A DNA stretch of 64,000 bases from Meandrina meandrites (taxonomy: Eukaryota > Cnidaria > Anthozoa > Scleractinia > Meandrinidae): positions 16,099,661-16,163,660 of the forward strand of contig OY855906.1 in assembly GCA_963693305.1 (NCBI GenBank), in the 5' to 3' direction. The notes under the pieces are model-generated. The model saw only the letters and a list, made by a program, of their open reading frames with translations, did no database searches and was not told where the DNA came from. A program made the position numbers and the translations under genes. Every line of letters begins with the position of its first letter. Position 1 is the first letter of the stretch. Below are positions 54,201 to 62,768 of this stretch, one piece after another.

Positions 54201-57200
54201 GAAAACGAGAGTGATTTATGTAATTGTTTTAGCATAACCCAGAAACTGATCTATTGCACAAAATGTTCGGTGAAAGTGATTATTTATAGTTTTGGTTTGT
54301 GATTTCGGCAATTTCACTTGCTTGTGCCCCGTGGCAGTCTTTTCAAAATTAGACCAAGCTTGCAAACCAAATTGCAAGTTTGCTTAATATTCATCCACTG
54401 GGTTATGCTAAAGACCAGACAGGTATGCTAGTTATGCCAGAGACAGTTAGTACCACCAAAAAAGAACTTACTTTTCCCTGTACAAGGTTCCGTGTGGAGA
54501 CATGTCCGTGACTGACATGCTGGACAATCTACCTTTAGCAGCAAAGTTTCCATCTTGCATGTTGATATGTGTAAAAAGACCAAAAGCCTTGACTTTGGCT
54601 ATGGGATATCGTGTCTTGCTTAATGTGAGAGTCAAAGCGGACACTTGAAACTTGACATCCGTGTTAATACCTTCATCCTCAGTCTGTTCTGAACCTTTTA
54701 ACGAAAAACCAGTACAAGCTTAAGTATATATCATGTCAAATGCCTTGCAGTGAGTTTAAATTTAACATCTTCACATCACTGACTTACTTAATTCCTAGGT
54801 CTCCTCTGGGAGAATAGGGGCATTCTTCACATCACTACTTTGATACAATAAACTTTCTTAGTTGCACAATTTTGTTTGTTATGCAATGCACCTAATGTTT
54901 GTTAGAAATGCAACTCTAACTGATGCATTTTGTACATCTTGGGCAAAGTGTTGCTAACCCAGTCTTCTCTTTTAAATAACTTGCAGCATACAACATTATC
55001 TAAAACAATCAAAGCACACTCTAAAAGAATATTGAAATTGGAAACAAGCGTTTTTATTAAAAAAAAAGTAGGGAATGTTCAAAGTGCATGCTTCTTTTCA
55101 CATTCTTTTGGATTGAATGTAAACAGTTGAACCCTATAACAAAAACTGTTGTTAATCCTTAACCCTACCACAGATTGTACTGTACTTAAGGCTAAAGTTC
55201 TCATTTGAAACTCTAATCATTAGATAGGAGATGCAAATTCATCTAATAAACTGACAATACCCAACCTACCTTCCATTTGATTCAGCTGCAGATTTTCGTT
55301 AACAGCATCATCGCTCCATTGATGAGGGTGGGGAGACGTGGTGTTTGGACTCGAGGGATGGGAGGTAGGGGGCTGCTGTGGCACTCCAATTCCAAAAAAC
55401 TCTAAGACAATTACCCACGTTTGTAAATTCAAATTTGCTTCCAGTGAGTTGAAGTCCACATTTATAAAACGATTTACCTGAAAACAATAAGTACTTTAAG
55501 GAATGATTACCTATTCTCGATGAATCACCAAAGTATAGGTTCAAAACTGTCTTGAATGATGTCGTCCAAGAACAGTTAAAACTGATACAATTACAGTGAA
55601 TATATACCATTATGGGATGGAGAATGCTTCAGTAATAAGTGATTTAAACAAAGCTTTATCATCGTAAACAACAAAGTCAGGCAAAAACGATCTCTAAATG
55701 ACATTTACATTGTTCCACCCCAAAGCCTTTGGCTTTTATACTAATCATGTATAAATAAAGGCTACCTTTCTTAAAAATAGCGTTCAACATGTGTAGTGCA
55801 AAGCAAGCTGGCAAAACATGTAAGATTTGCTATCCCAAGGTCACCTTAATTAGCACAAAACAAATAAAATCATAACGGCATGGTTACTTGTACAAAACAA
55901 CTAGTCATGGGCTATTAGTTTGAGCTGTAATGCATCTCCTTGGTAAAGGAAACATTGCAAATATTAACTCACAGACAGTGCACATACCGAATTGTATTTG
56001 GTTGTAAACTCGTCATCTTTCTTGTCAATCAATAGAACACTAATGTGCACAAGGTTATTCCCTTTCTTTTCTTTCATCACAGTACTTGAAGTTCTTAAGT
56101 CCTCCATGGAGGAGTCACTGTCCGTGCAGACATTAACAGAGGGCATGGAAGGAAATTTCTGATTCTTCAACAGGGGTCGTAAAGGAGCCAAAGAACGATA
56201 AGGCCCCTGCTTAGGAGAGGTTGAAAGACAGTGAGGCAGAGACGAAGAAAAATTCGAGTGTAGCCCAGCTTCTGATACAACAGGGCAAGACGTGGAGAGG
56301 CTTGAGGGATAAGCAGAGAGTGAGCGTTCCCGTAAGTGGTGTTGACGTGGGGCCGAAGAGGAAATGAGATAGCGATAGGGAGATTCTGGTTCTTGAAGGA
56401 GATCTTCGACAAGAAGTCCACCAAGCGAGACATCAAACAAAGTCACTGTTGGTTTGGTGTGCTCATAACTAAGACCAAAGTCATAAAACATGATGTCTAC
56501 AAAATCATGATCAACTTTGTTGAGTTCACCACAAAGCTTGATGCTGAAGTGTGGCACTTCAAAAAGAGCTTGTATTGGCGTGGGATCCTCTGATTCACTT
56601 TCAAATTCAGCAGTTGATTCATCAGGCATCTCATGGTCAACATTTTCACCAAATGTAACATTTGGTACAAATGAGACATGTTTTTCTGGCAAGACCTTTT
56701 CTGGAATGCAAGTTTCCAAATTTGATGCTGATGAACTAGAAAAAAAAAAAGAAGATATATATGACTAAACAATCTACCCAAAGTAGCACTCGAAAGAAGT
56801 GCTATCCTAACGTTAGCCTGCAAACGCAAACGTATTTCCGGCTGTCACTTGTCTCCGGCGAAGACAAGCAACATCCGGAAATACATCTGTGTTCGCAGGC
56901 TAACGAAACACATGTCGTGGTTTAAATTTGTTTTGGGTTTAATAAGCTTTTGTATTTAAATTCAGTCCACCGAATTTGATTTTTGTTTCTCTTTGTCGAT
57001 ATACATGTACACATCATTTCCAAATGAAACAAACGAAATTAGAAGTCAAAGCAACTTATAAAGTATCACACCAAAAACAAATTTATAAACAACAAACGAA
57101 ACACTGTAGCAGGAAGCAATTACACGATCTATAATGGAGGAATATTGGGACAACATATTAGGTCTCTTTAGCATGCACCGTTCACACTGGGCAACAAAAT

Positions 57201-60200
57201 TATATTTTTAGAATGGTTGCAAATGTACCGACGTAGACAAAGTTGTCTTGGGAAGTCCTACACGTCTTCCAAAAAGTGTAAGAAGGAAACCATGCTATCT
57301 CTATGGTCTTCAGTGTACCAGTTAATAAATGGCTAACTGTGCACATGCTCAAGAGTTTTGTTAAAACATCGATATCACCAAAACATATTTGTCTCTTTGA
57401 ATGGCGTGATTTGGTTGTCAAGTACAGTGGAACCCCGTTAATCAGGTCGCCAACGGGCCACAAAAATCTGGAGTACTAACAAGGTGACTGTATTTAAAAA
57501 ATAACAGACCGAGTTTTTGTTTGGGCAAAAAAAAGGTGGCCGTAATAACAAGGAAACTATATTAATGGGGTGGCCGCAAGGCGACGTTCCACTGTTCCCA
57601 AGATTAACACAGGATTAGTCCTAAGTCCTTTCTCTTAAATGAATTGGTAATTTTTATCTCAGGAAGACTCGAAATAATAGAAGGCATACCTTGCAGTAAA
57701 TGAGGTTTCAAGAGTATTTTTTGACACAGCAGACTTAAATATCAACACAGGCATGGCTGAGCTGGTAGATATATATCACTGTGCAGACGAACATGACCCA
57801 TATTTAAGCACCCATTGAGGGGTTCAAATTCAAGTTAAGAGTATCACAATACGTCACTATGAACATGGGTATTAATCACAATGTACATGAAATAATTTTA
57901 ATCAATTAAAAAAGTGCTTCCCCTACCTTGGAGAAAGGGTGCTTGGTGATTGAGAAGTGGGACTAGCCACAGATGAGGTTTGCATCCCAGCAGGTGGAGG
58001 GACAGGCACTGTTTCCTTACTGCCACCAATGTTGTCAATAGTGTCAAGCAACTGATGGTAGGAATGCGTAGACAGCTCAAGCTTCAGCGGAGTGGCAACT
58101 TTTGCCGAGATGAAAATTGTTGGTTTTTTCAAGTTCAGTGACATACCCAATGAACCAACGTCTTCTGATCGCCGATCAATCATAAGTTCAAACGCTGTTT
58201 TGTGAAGAATATGCGTGCTGCTGGATTTTGGTGATTGCAAGATGTTTCTGCCAGTAAACGATTCTGCATTGGATGAAGAGGAAGTTCTTCCTAATCCACC
58301 TGTGTCCATTGTCAAACAGTACAAGCTCATGTCCTTTATTTCCACGAACACTCTATCAATGTCATGCTCAACACCCGTGAGGTGTCCTGTATCACTTTCC
58401 TCTTCCACGACTTCTATCAAGTGGGTGTTCCGTATCGTAATTTGACCCAAATGAGCAACAAGCATCTCTGTACTTGAGGACGACTTTGCCAACTGAACAA
58501 CAGGAGAATCCACTGTGACACAAATGTAAACTCTTCTATTGGGCTTGACAGGAGCATTGTCAACAAAGTCACAGCTGTCTTGAAGAACATCAATGTCACT
58601 TTCAAATAATATGCTTCCTTGACGACTTCCAAGACTCCTTTCCTCTTGCCCAGCAGTGGCTACAAATGAGGAGGAAAGGTAATCGAGTCCTTCTGCTAGT
58701 GCTCTCTTCTTACTGACAAGACCCATGGCCACATTGCTAGCAGCTTGACGCAAGCTTTCTCCAAATTGGGCAGCATACTCAGCGTAATCCCCTGCTGATA
58801 GCAAAAGTTCAGAAAGAAACCTGTGGGTGTGAGTATACTGAGCAGAGGCCATGTGAACATTTAACTGAATGTTCCTTATAATTTCTGCAGTGTCTATGTT
58901 TCTATCAGTGGGTGCTTCTACGATGATATTTGGACATTGTCCACCCTTCTTTGGAATCAGAAGTGTGAATGTAAATGCTCTGCGATCGCTAGGGCCATCT
59001 TGCTTGTCTTCAGGTACTGACCACAGAAAAGACGAATCTCGTAAAGAAAGATCTCCAGTAGACAAACTTCCACATGTGTACACAGAACGATGCAAAGAGC
59101 CTTCAGGAGTGAGATCCGCAATTCTCACACCTCCAACAGAGCCATCGATACGCTGACTTTCTCCAAGTGATGCGTTCAGCTGAACTTCACTAACAGACAC
59201 TTCTGCGACTTTTCGTACCGACTTCACTCCATTAAGCTTGATGCTTCTTATCACAAGAATGCTGATGGATCTGAATGAAGCATTTACTTCTGTAACATCA
59301 GACAACTGCTCCTGAAATATGAAAATGCAAACAGTGAAATGATGAACGCGCCGATAATAAAGTCATAGAGCACCTGTATCAAATTACATGGATTCCTTCA
59401 TAAAAGACGGACAATTCATTCAAATTTGCCATAACAAGTGACGTACTTCTGCTTGTGGTTGGTAGGAATCCATGGCAGGTTCCTCTTGCACTGTTGGTAA
59501 GTCTCCAAAACTGGTGACAGATTCATCGGACGAAAATGCAGTGCTAAAGAACTGAACTAATGCTGCTAGAGTTTCCTGATTGGCTGAAATCAAAAGACAA
59601 AACAAATCAACTCAACCAGCTGGAGTATTATGGTATTTCGACCAGAGTTTCAGCACGTTTCTTTAACAAAAACGAAATAAGATGCACACGGACACAAATT
59701 TCGTTGAACGACCTATCAATTTTCTACACCTAGTGTTTAGATGAAACATGTTTTTGCAGACGTGTTGGCAATATGGCTTTGAATGAGGAAATCAGAGCAA
59801 AACTTTATGTCAATAATAAATTATGTTAAATCGGTATCTGAACTAAAAAGTTATCATCAAAATAATGTAATAATGTGCTAGGTCATGTCTGTTGAAAATT
59901 TAAATCGCATCTGATATACCCCTAGCATACAACCTTGCATGACACATGGCAAAGCACCCTTCATGTACATGCATAAACATTTCAGTATCTTACAATTTAC
60001 ATACCAATCACATTAAGTGCGTTAAACTGCAAGTTAGCGAGGTTCAAACCATTGCCATTGGTGCTTTTTGTAGAAGGCCCATCAGCATCAAAGTGCTGAT
60101 AATCAAATGTGATGAGATCCTCTTCCTCCATGACAGCTGTTGTCTCACTTGAAAATGAAACATCACTGTCCTGTAACTTTCTCTTGGAACCTGGTCTTAC

Positions 60201-60256
60201 CAGATCCGCTACCATAGAAAATGCGCTGCTCACCGTCTCAGTGAAAGATTTCTCAC
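17981..60256 (-). CDS. VPS13D: VPS13D orthologue, bridge-like lipid transfer protein (53 exons, 5' end outside window)
   Basis: Family role: VPS13 proteins form a long hydrophobic groove that moves phospholipids between membranes at contact sites; VPS13D serves mitochondria and peroxisomes and is needed for mitochondrial clearance. Seen here: 53 exons traced on the minus strand, each bounded by AG and GT (one GC) with matching phase, summing to 10,133 coding bases (3,376 residues plus two bases of a split codon) and ending in TAG at 17981-17983. Order of parts is rod repeats, UBA, VAB/SHR-BD, QxW lectin region, VPS13/ATG2 C-terminal region, PH-like end. UBA plus lectin identify the D paralogue. 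Compared with about 4,390 residues in the human protein, roughly the first 1,150 residues, including the chorein domain, are missing because they lie to the right of the window. Exon coordinates are listed in the part entries. I see no frameshift or internal stop. Confidence 0.95.
18289..18490 (+). mobile_element. tRNA-derived SINE in VPS13D intron
   Basis: Plus-strand copy with the clearest tRNA-like head: A-box-like tggtcagtgcgcgggactcc and B-box-like ggtttcgagccct. The shared body ttgggcaagacactttaatc and gtgtataagtgggtac follows. It lies antisense in the last-but-one coding intron of VPS13D and lacks the full 3' tail, ending in a G-rich stretch. Confidence 0.75.
19880..19897. repeat. Poly-C run in VPS13D intron
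   Basis: A run of about 18 C in the intron 19391-20094. Its length may be unreliable. Proline-rich open frames across it are translations of this run. Confidence 0.8.
20095..26521 (-). CDS. VPS13D: VPS13D exons 42-50 of the window (VPS13/ATG2 C-terminal region)
   Basis: Exons: 26324-26521, 25597-25656, 24709-24867, 24367-24515, 23401-23582, 22800-22873, 21999-22166, 21071-21277, 20095-20351. Landmarks are VSLAGGIGVSVINSVPEELV, TLQIEELLLLKLLQFFGY, RYYFEHLQLN, SRSHPFDTMSSHLDSMSKHY, IVGSVDFLGNPMGLINDVSS, GLVKRGNVGGLFMNVAHGVS, GLGMGLVGGLTSIVTQPIEG and GFITGIGKGIVGTVAKPTAG. The Gly-rich amphipathic helices match the ATG2-like C-terminal segment, which in this family sits on membranes such as lipid droplets and mitochondria. 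The last exon ends AA before GTACGG; this weak-looking donor is the only one giving the phase needed by exon 19224-19390, and the open frame beyond it is intron read-through. Confidence 0.93.
23766..24052 (+). mobile_element. tRNA-derived SINE in VPS13D intron
   Basis: Plus-strand copy with body and full tail: B-box-like gggtccgagccc, ttgggcaagacactttactc, gtgtataaatgggtaccggc, gggggtaaccctgcgatgga, catccaggggggag, ccgggataagctcc and gcagactttacc. The A-box part is partly lost. It sits antisense in the intron 23583-24366. Confidence 0.78.
26192..26249. repeat. Nested hairpin in VPS13D intron
   Basis: Outer arms gcaacctacagatt (26192-26205) and aatctgtaggttgc (26236-26249) are perfect; an inner pair aatctgct and agcagatt sits at the centre. 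It is probably a small fold-back relic. Confidence 0.7.
26669..27082. mobile_element. Inverted-repeat element in VPS13D intron
   Basis: Ends share atgttacacgagg and its mirror cctcgtgtaacat. Inside, ttgcaa-type words (gcaacatgcaacg, gttgcaggtt) are frequent in both directions. It is non-coding and about 414 bases long. Confidence 0.65.
27221..27894. mobile_element. DNA element with perfect 19-bp inverted ends
   Basis: The ends ttaaggtgattccactgaa and ttcagtggaatcaccttaa are perfect inverted copies. Inside are two diverged copies of a phrase ggggg(t/c)caccgtgctcgttt at about 27321 and 27724. It lies in the intron 26522-27968 of VPS13D. No transposase frame is present. Confidence 0.8.
27969..30901 (-). 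CDS. VPS13D: VPS13D exons 38-41 of the window (ricin-B-type lectin region)
   Basis: Exons: 30775-30901, 29980-30198, 29233-29305, 27969-28135. Together they cover about residues 2572-2766 of the fragment. The QxW signature of beta-trefoil lectins is visible twice: SQLWRLTGGGLLRHEGSS and SQTWSFTE; GLYVQPRGGVKGL is a third module edge. Animal VPS13D is known to carry a ricin-B-type lectin region at this place; its ligand is not settled. The reading frame of exon 29980-30198 had to be chosen: two other frames are also partly open, but only this one joins both neighbours and contains the QxW motifs. Exon 29233-29305 ends in a GC donor instead of GT. Confidence 0.92.
28341..28925. mobile_element. 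DNA element with ataccttattatagg ends
   Basis: Left end ataccttattataggaaatt and the right end, its mirror, ending cctataataaggtat. Both continue into taacgcg words, and the inside repeats aaattaacgctccac and relatives. It occupies most of the intron 28136-29232 of VPS13D. Confidence 0.8.
29231..29232 (-). other. VPS13D: GC splice donor (GC-AG intron) in VPS13D
   Basis: After exon 29233-29305 the intron begins gcaagtatac on the minus strand. AAAGATG before it and GCAAGT after it match the strong consensus typical of GC donors. The phase (one base over) is required to form Gly with the GT at the start of exon 27969-28135. Confidence 0.75.
31698..34628 (-). CDS. VPS13D: VPS13D exons 32-37 of the window (SHR-BD region)
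   Basis: Exons: 34484-34628, 33915-34012, 33233-33310, 32579-32702, 32286-32355, 31698-31857. They carry the second half of the SHR-BD/VAB region. Landmarks are YDIGIDVRFGQGRYRDTRIV, TLAFSQRHFVREQ, ALTALPGALVLFHWARTDLD, LLCIR, CKWSGGFKIDQDDSFHINMR, VMLRGATFHVLFTDASQLPP, FRIDNLSE and YSWDEPTLLPEL. The upstream intron (34629-37511) is one of the longest in the gene and carries a minisatellite and a tetranucleotide repeat. Exon 33915-34012 is open in only one frame that joins both neighbours; the other two frames contain stops or break the phase. Confidence 0.92.
32035..32075. repeat. One-ended relic of a fold-back element
   Basis: The phrase tcatatccgacgcgcgctca followed by tggaataattgtt matches the right half of the element at 7153-7268. 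The other half is not present nearby. Confidence 0.55.
34329..34440. repeat. Tetranucleotide tract (AACC/AACG/AGCG type)
   Basis: A run of four-base units (aacg, aacc, aaag, agcg) in the intron just 3' of VPS13D exon 34484-34628. All frames stay open because of the repeat and give Arg/Thr/Asn- or Ser/Arg/Trp-rich translations that should not be read as proteins. Confidence 0.85.
34629..37511 (-). other. VPS13D: Long VPS13D intron
   Basis: An intron of 2,883 bases between exons 37512-37589 and 34484-34628. It contains a minisatellite (36449-36592) and a strongly AT-rich stretch (about 36660-36880) full of TTTATT words. I saw no further exon: the phases on both sides already join (AA plus G gives Lys) and the flanking protein aligns without a gap. 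Confidence 0.7.
36449..36592. repeat. 24-bp minisatellite reading as a Tyr/Asp-rich octapeptide array
   Basis: About six imperfect units of 24 bases, typified by ctatgacaacc followed by a gatggtta ending. On the plus strand the units stay in one open frame and read YDGYYDNL, FDGYYDDH, DDGSYDNH, VDDFGDNN, VPGIYDSH. The phrase itself is partly palindromic (ggttactatgacaacc). It lies in a VPS13D intron on the opposite strand, so coding use is unproven. Confidence 0.8.
37512..45725 (-). CDS. VPS13D: VPS13D exons 19-31 of the window (VAB region, start of SHR-BD)
   Basis: Exons: 45644-45725, 44659-44776, 44300-44370, 43194-43517, 42098-42279, 41536-41670, 40645-40795, 40070-40286, 39437-39659, 38742-38930, 38067-38233, 37677-37730, 37512-37589. 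The VAB (Vps13 adaptor-binding) region is made of repeated beta-rich modules that in this family bind adaptors carrying a Pro-x-Pro motif; in VPS13D it links to the mitochondrial GTPase Miro. Landmarks are IVQYYNRNVSDWEPFVEPW, RSPFVPFVLRNRTGCVVWFK, EAPFEFTSGEKLRHR, RVVFDVSLEGRARKVVTLRS, FRFCVAVKREGYPED, INNTGIPLVFKQ and MAGQFEEHEMARSLTPLLFS. Exon 43194-43517 contains a Ser-rich loop. For exon 39437-39659 the acceptor at 39660-39661 is chosen over an internal AG because only it keeps the frame open and restores RFCVAVKRE. Confidence 0.93.
39150..39201. repeat. (ATTG)n microsatellite
   Basis: Pure four-base repeat of about 13 units in the VPS13D intron 38931-39436. Confidence 0.9.
39709..39817. 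mobile_element. Fold-back miniature element
   Basis: Ends agcctgattctc and gagaatcaggct are perfect mirrors; inner pairs ccaggtccctc with gagggacctgg and ctcgctccc with gggagtgag extend the stem. It lies about 50 bases upstream of VPS13D exon 39437-39659. Confidence 0.8.
42615..42720 (+). mobile_element. tRNA-related SINE head (second family)
   Basis: The stretch tagcttagttggtaggagcg resembles a tRNA D-arm/A box, and gggtttaaatcc 30 bases further resembles a B box. The cloverleaf is not intact: no clear acceptor stem or anticodon stem can be drawn. I therefore call it a tRNA-derived SINE head and not a tRNA gene. It lies in the VPS13D intron 42280-43193. Confidence 0.5.
42985..43115 (-). mobile_element. 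SINE fragment in VPS13D intron
   Basis: Minus-strand fragment of the family seen at 1525-1820: the block for actctcacagtaccgc and the block for ttctgcggcaagacacttta are recognisable, with a decayed tRNA-like head. The 3' tail is missing. It is in the gene's own orientation. Confidence 0.6.
43786..43875. mobile_element. GGATA-type miniature element, copy 1
   Basis: It begins ggataccactatccaacgga and ends gctggatagcgttatatatc; the words tatccactgaat and gcggatagcg mirror each other. A longer copy of the same family is at 50596-50702. Confidence 0.7.
45289..45402. mobile_element. Fold-back miniature element in VPS13D intron
   Basis: Ends aacaattatcctgc and gcaggataattgtt are perfect mirrors. 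Inner pairs include atcgtctgat with atcaggcgat and gccaactc with ggctaag. It is distantly similar to the element at 7153-7268. Confidence 0.7.
46110..46297 (-). CDS. VPS13D: VPS13D UBA-domain exon
   Basis: This exon codes for a ubiquitin-associated domain, at about residues 1622-1660 of the fragment. The sequence shows the expected three-helix pattern: TVKRLQELGF with the LGF loop that contacts ubiquitin, then ESDCIKALQATSG and ASATWLLEN. In animal VPS13D this domain binds ubiquitin chains, and no other VPS13 paralogue has it, so this exon decides the paralogue. The domain is followed by a Gln-rich linker (AQRSQQQGSAQ). Two bases at the 5' end complete a codon with 47110. The donor follows TTTGAG. 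A longer open frame upstream of 46297 is intron. Confidence 0.95.
47110..55477 (-). CDS. VPS13D: VPS13D exons 5-17 of the window (rod region up to the UBA)
   Basis: Exons: 55270-55477, 54472-54694, 53610-53835, 52647-52860, 52304-52428, 52101-52179, 51501-51658, 50794-51040, 50031-50267, 49260-49393, 48195-48293, 47808-48038, 47110-47266. Phases join throughout. Family-specific landmarks are VNRFINVDFNSLEANLNLQT, YREKFTTFGDEALSF, MSSVQYVHTKRFQTELV, DMDLFTATRVK, VERNLDWAF, FNFSGRLSSVCASLDYSQY, SIDLVNVSLELL, NISGTELVVLENV and MRVSYNDYKLYLSI. These are repeats of the channel-forming beta-strand modules. Exon 49260-49393 is rich in Ser, Glu and Pro and is likely a flexible loop. Family knowledge places this part in the extended groove that spans the gap between two membranes. 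Confidence 0.93.
49889..49912. repeat. Poly-G run in VPS13D intron
   Basis: A run of about 24 G in the intron 49394-50030. Its length may be unreliable. Confidence 0.85.
50596..50702. mobile_element. GGATA-type miniature element, copy 2
   Basis: It begins tggataacgctatccacc and ends gatggatagcgttatcc, a mirrored pair. Shared phrases with 43786-43875 are aatcactat(c/t)ca(g)tggata and the gatagcgt core. It is located about 90 bases from VPS13D exon 50794-51040. Confidence 0.75.
52906..53031. repeat. Perfect tandem duplication of a 63-bp unit
   Basis: Copies 52906-52968 and 52969-53031 are identical base for base. The unit begins cggcaactaaac and ends caatcctta. It lies in the VPS13D intron 52861-53609. 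Confidence 0.9.
54228..54412. mobile_element. Possible miniature element
   Basis: Ends tttagcataaccca and tgggttatgctaaa are perfect 14-base mirrors 157 bases apart, in the VPS13D intron 53836-54471. Confidence 0.6.
55988..60256 (-). CDS. VPS13D: VPS13D exons 1-4 of the window (rod region)
   Basis: Exons, 5' to 3': 60005-60256, 59447-59583, 57927-59311, 55988-56735. They code for the early rod of the lipid channel, made of repeating beta-strand modules. Recognisable stretches are NQETLAALVQFFSTAF in the second exon, and SLHRSVYTCGS, IQLNVHMASAQYTHTHRF, SPVVQLAKSSSSTEMLVAHL and VHISVLLIDKKDDEF further on; they align in order with the mid N-terminal part of animal VPS13D. The third exon is 1,385 bp and the fourth 748 bp, far longer than the others (mostly 60-250 bp). 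The first exon starts with two bases of a split codon (acceptor at 60257-60258), so at least one exon lies upstream. The end of exon 3 and the middle of exon 4 are Ser/Pro-rich and probably disordered loops leaving the rod. Confidence 0.93.
56812..56904. mobile_element. Miniature inverted-repeat element, 93 bp
   Basis: The left arm gttagcctgcaaacgcaaac runs on to gtatttccgg; the right arm mirrors gttagcctgcgaacacagat with gtatttccgg. Arms are 30 bases with about four mismatches. It sits about 75 bases upstream of VPS13D exon 55988-56735. Confidence 0.8.
57425..57594. mobile_element. Tc1/mariner-type miniature element
   Basis: It begins cagtggaaccccgttaatca after a TA and ends ggcgacgttccactg. 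The words ccccgttaat and attaatgggg, and tggcc in both directions, mirror each other. The end motif resembles that of the element at 4057-4862 but the inside differs. The right TA is not intact. Confidence 0.65.
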
Positions 60257-62496
60257 CTAGAAAGTAACATTGAAGCCAAGTTGCAAATTGAAAAAAATTT
60301 TGTAAACTAAACAGCGTCACTTACGTTCTATTAACGGAGCACAAGGGCCATAATTGGAGAATATCGCTCAAGGTCTTTCTGGACCAGACCAAGTAAAATG
60401 AGCTCCGTACAAGAAAGACCAAGGACGACATTCTTCCACTACGGTGACAAGCTAGTTTAAGTGTTAATAAGAAGTTCATTTTATGGTTCTTTTTTGCCTT
60501 GCTGCTGCTCGTGCTGGCCATATACTAAAGGAAAGTAATGCTCATAACAGTCCCATGAATGGTATAGTCCATGGGCCCGAGCAGATTTTCTTACCATTCA
60601 AAGGGACAAATTGTGAATGGTATCAGATTAAAGTTCATCTGAAGAAGTTTCAAAATTGAGCTGATAGCAATCACGAAAGAGTAGCTTAGTAGGATTTTTT
60701 AAGGGTATAAAATTCTCCTTCTGCATGAAAACGAGGCTAAAATTGAGATAGAATTTACAACTCCTATTATGGTCTATTTTTGTTCAATTTCATCTTGCAG
60801 TATTGGAAACATGATTATTAACTAGTTTACTCAATAAAATAGTAAAAGTTTGAGTTAATCACTAAAACAGAAGAAAATACTGTTTGAAGGTCCTGAATTG
60901 CATTCTGGGAAAATCCAAGATGGCGGCCGTACTAAGGTGTACGGTTATTTTGGTCTTAATTTATCGAGCTAAATCCCCAGTAAAGGACAAATAAATCTCA
61001 AAAAAAGATTAAGATTGTATTAAAAACTTTAGAAAACTATTTTTGGCAATTTTGAAGGAATCTAAAAGAGAATTATTTCTATAATTAACTTACAATATCA
61101 GTCCAGAAATATTTTCTCGAGGCGTGAAAGGGTATCAATATTGTTCTGATTTTTGAAATAAACATTTGTTTCGCAGACGTTATTTAGCTCGGTACTGGTT
61201 TCCCGATGTTTGTGCACTGCTGCCTTTTTTCGGAAAAGCTAACAACTATGTTGGAAAACACAGTTTGTTCCCTACAGTCATACGCAAATAATTCAAAAAA
61301 GTTTGCGCGCGCCAAGATGCCCGCCAAGATGACACGTGCACGTGTTGAACAGAAAGATGACAGAAAAAAGGAATCGTGGTTGTTGCGAAGAGAAGCAAGT
61401 GATCTAAATTAAAAGATATTGCAGTGCGCTGTCGGGAAATACTTCATTACTAAACCTGATTGCACCATGGAACAAGGACGTCTTGAATTGAATGGGCTGA
61501 GGGATTCATTATCATCGAAATGTTGCATCAGATGTACATGGAGTCTCTGTTGTGGTATCGCACCTCGAGGCGATGTTTCCTAAAGGATTCAGTCAACATG
61601 TATCTTGCATTACTTGTGAAAACTTCTTTGGGGCATTTACGGCAGAAGATGTAATATATAGATTATATTTCCTGTAATCAAGTTTGAGATTGGTTAAATG
61701 CGAGGACAGGTGCGCAAAAGAGGGAAAGGAACCCGGTTGATGGGGTGGGAGAACTCGTGGCGAGCTCAAAGAATGTCAAAATAACCATGGAAGAGTCGTC
61801 ACTGACCAAAATGATAAAAATGCGTCGTAAAATATGGCAGACAGATACATTCTTCATTGGTGGTAATCACCGCTTCTCAACTTTTACCTTAAAATCCTCT
61901 GTACATCGGAGAAACACCATTCAGCTTCAGTTGGGTAAAAAATCAACCCCTTTCATATCATTTATTGCAGTTATGACAACAGCGACGATTTAAAAGCACC
62001 ACAATAGATGTAGAATTGAAATCAGTCCTCAACATTGCTGGAGAAAGGGAAATTCTGTCTGCTTTTTATCACCGCAAATGTTGCCGTTAAACCGGGAATT
62101 AGATAAGCTCCGAAATAGACGCGAGGTGGTTCAAACCCCGCCAAAAAAGAAGATTTTCAAATGCAAAAACACAATCTACGATTTGAACAAAAATTGTAAT
62201 AAGAAAAGCATATATATGAAACGTTCCAAAAAATATACAGCCATTCAAATTTTCGAGCAGACGAAACAATCGACATTATTACAACATTATCTGTCCTTTT
62301 CGCGCTTGGCGACGCAAAAAGCCTCAAACTCTCCTCGAACTGTTTGTAATTGACTACAGCTAGCCAGAAATACAACATATTCTTTAACATCAATTATCAC
62401 AATAAGGGAGCAACACGTAATGCAACAGTGTCGATGAAATTAAGGAAGCTAGTTAATATATTTTATACTCAATTATTTCACAAGAAGCTGTTGAAA

Positions 62497-62768
62497 TACC
62501 GTAAAATTCCCGTTATAAGCCCTGGGCTTATGCAACTTCGTAAGGGTCTTTGGGTGGGCTTATAAACGGAGGGGCTTATATCCGGGGGGCTTATAAGTGG
62601 AATAAAAAAGCGCTTCGAAACGAGCCATGCCAGAGTTGATCGTAAGTTTTAAACTTAAAAAGTCATAATAAAGCAACATTTAACCCTGTTCAGCTGTTCA
62701 GTACTGTCATCCAGCATAGGGGGGCTTATATCCTTGGGGGGGGGGGGGCTTATAACCGGATGCATTTT
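62497..62768. mobile_element. Repeat element with iterated GGGGCTTATA words
   Basis: It begins ataccgtaaaattcccgtta and contains at least six copies of gggcttata with varied endings (aacgg, tccgg, agtgg, tccttgg, accgg) at about 62526, 62555, 62572, 62588, 62722 and 62747. The right end is a weak mirror of the left. It has the style of the element at 364-1249. A G run at about 62738-62748 may have an unreliable length. Confidence 0.6.
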
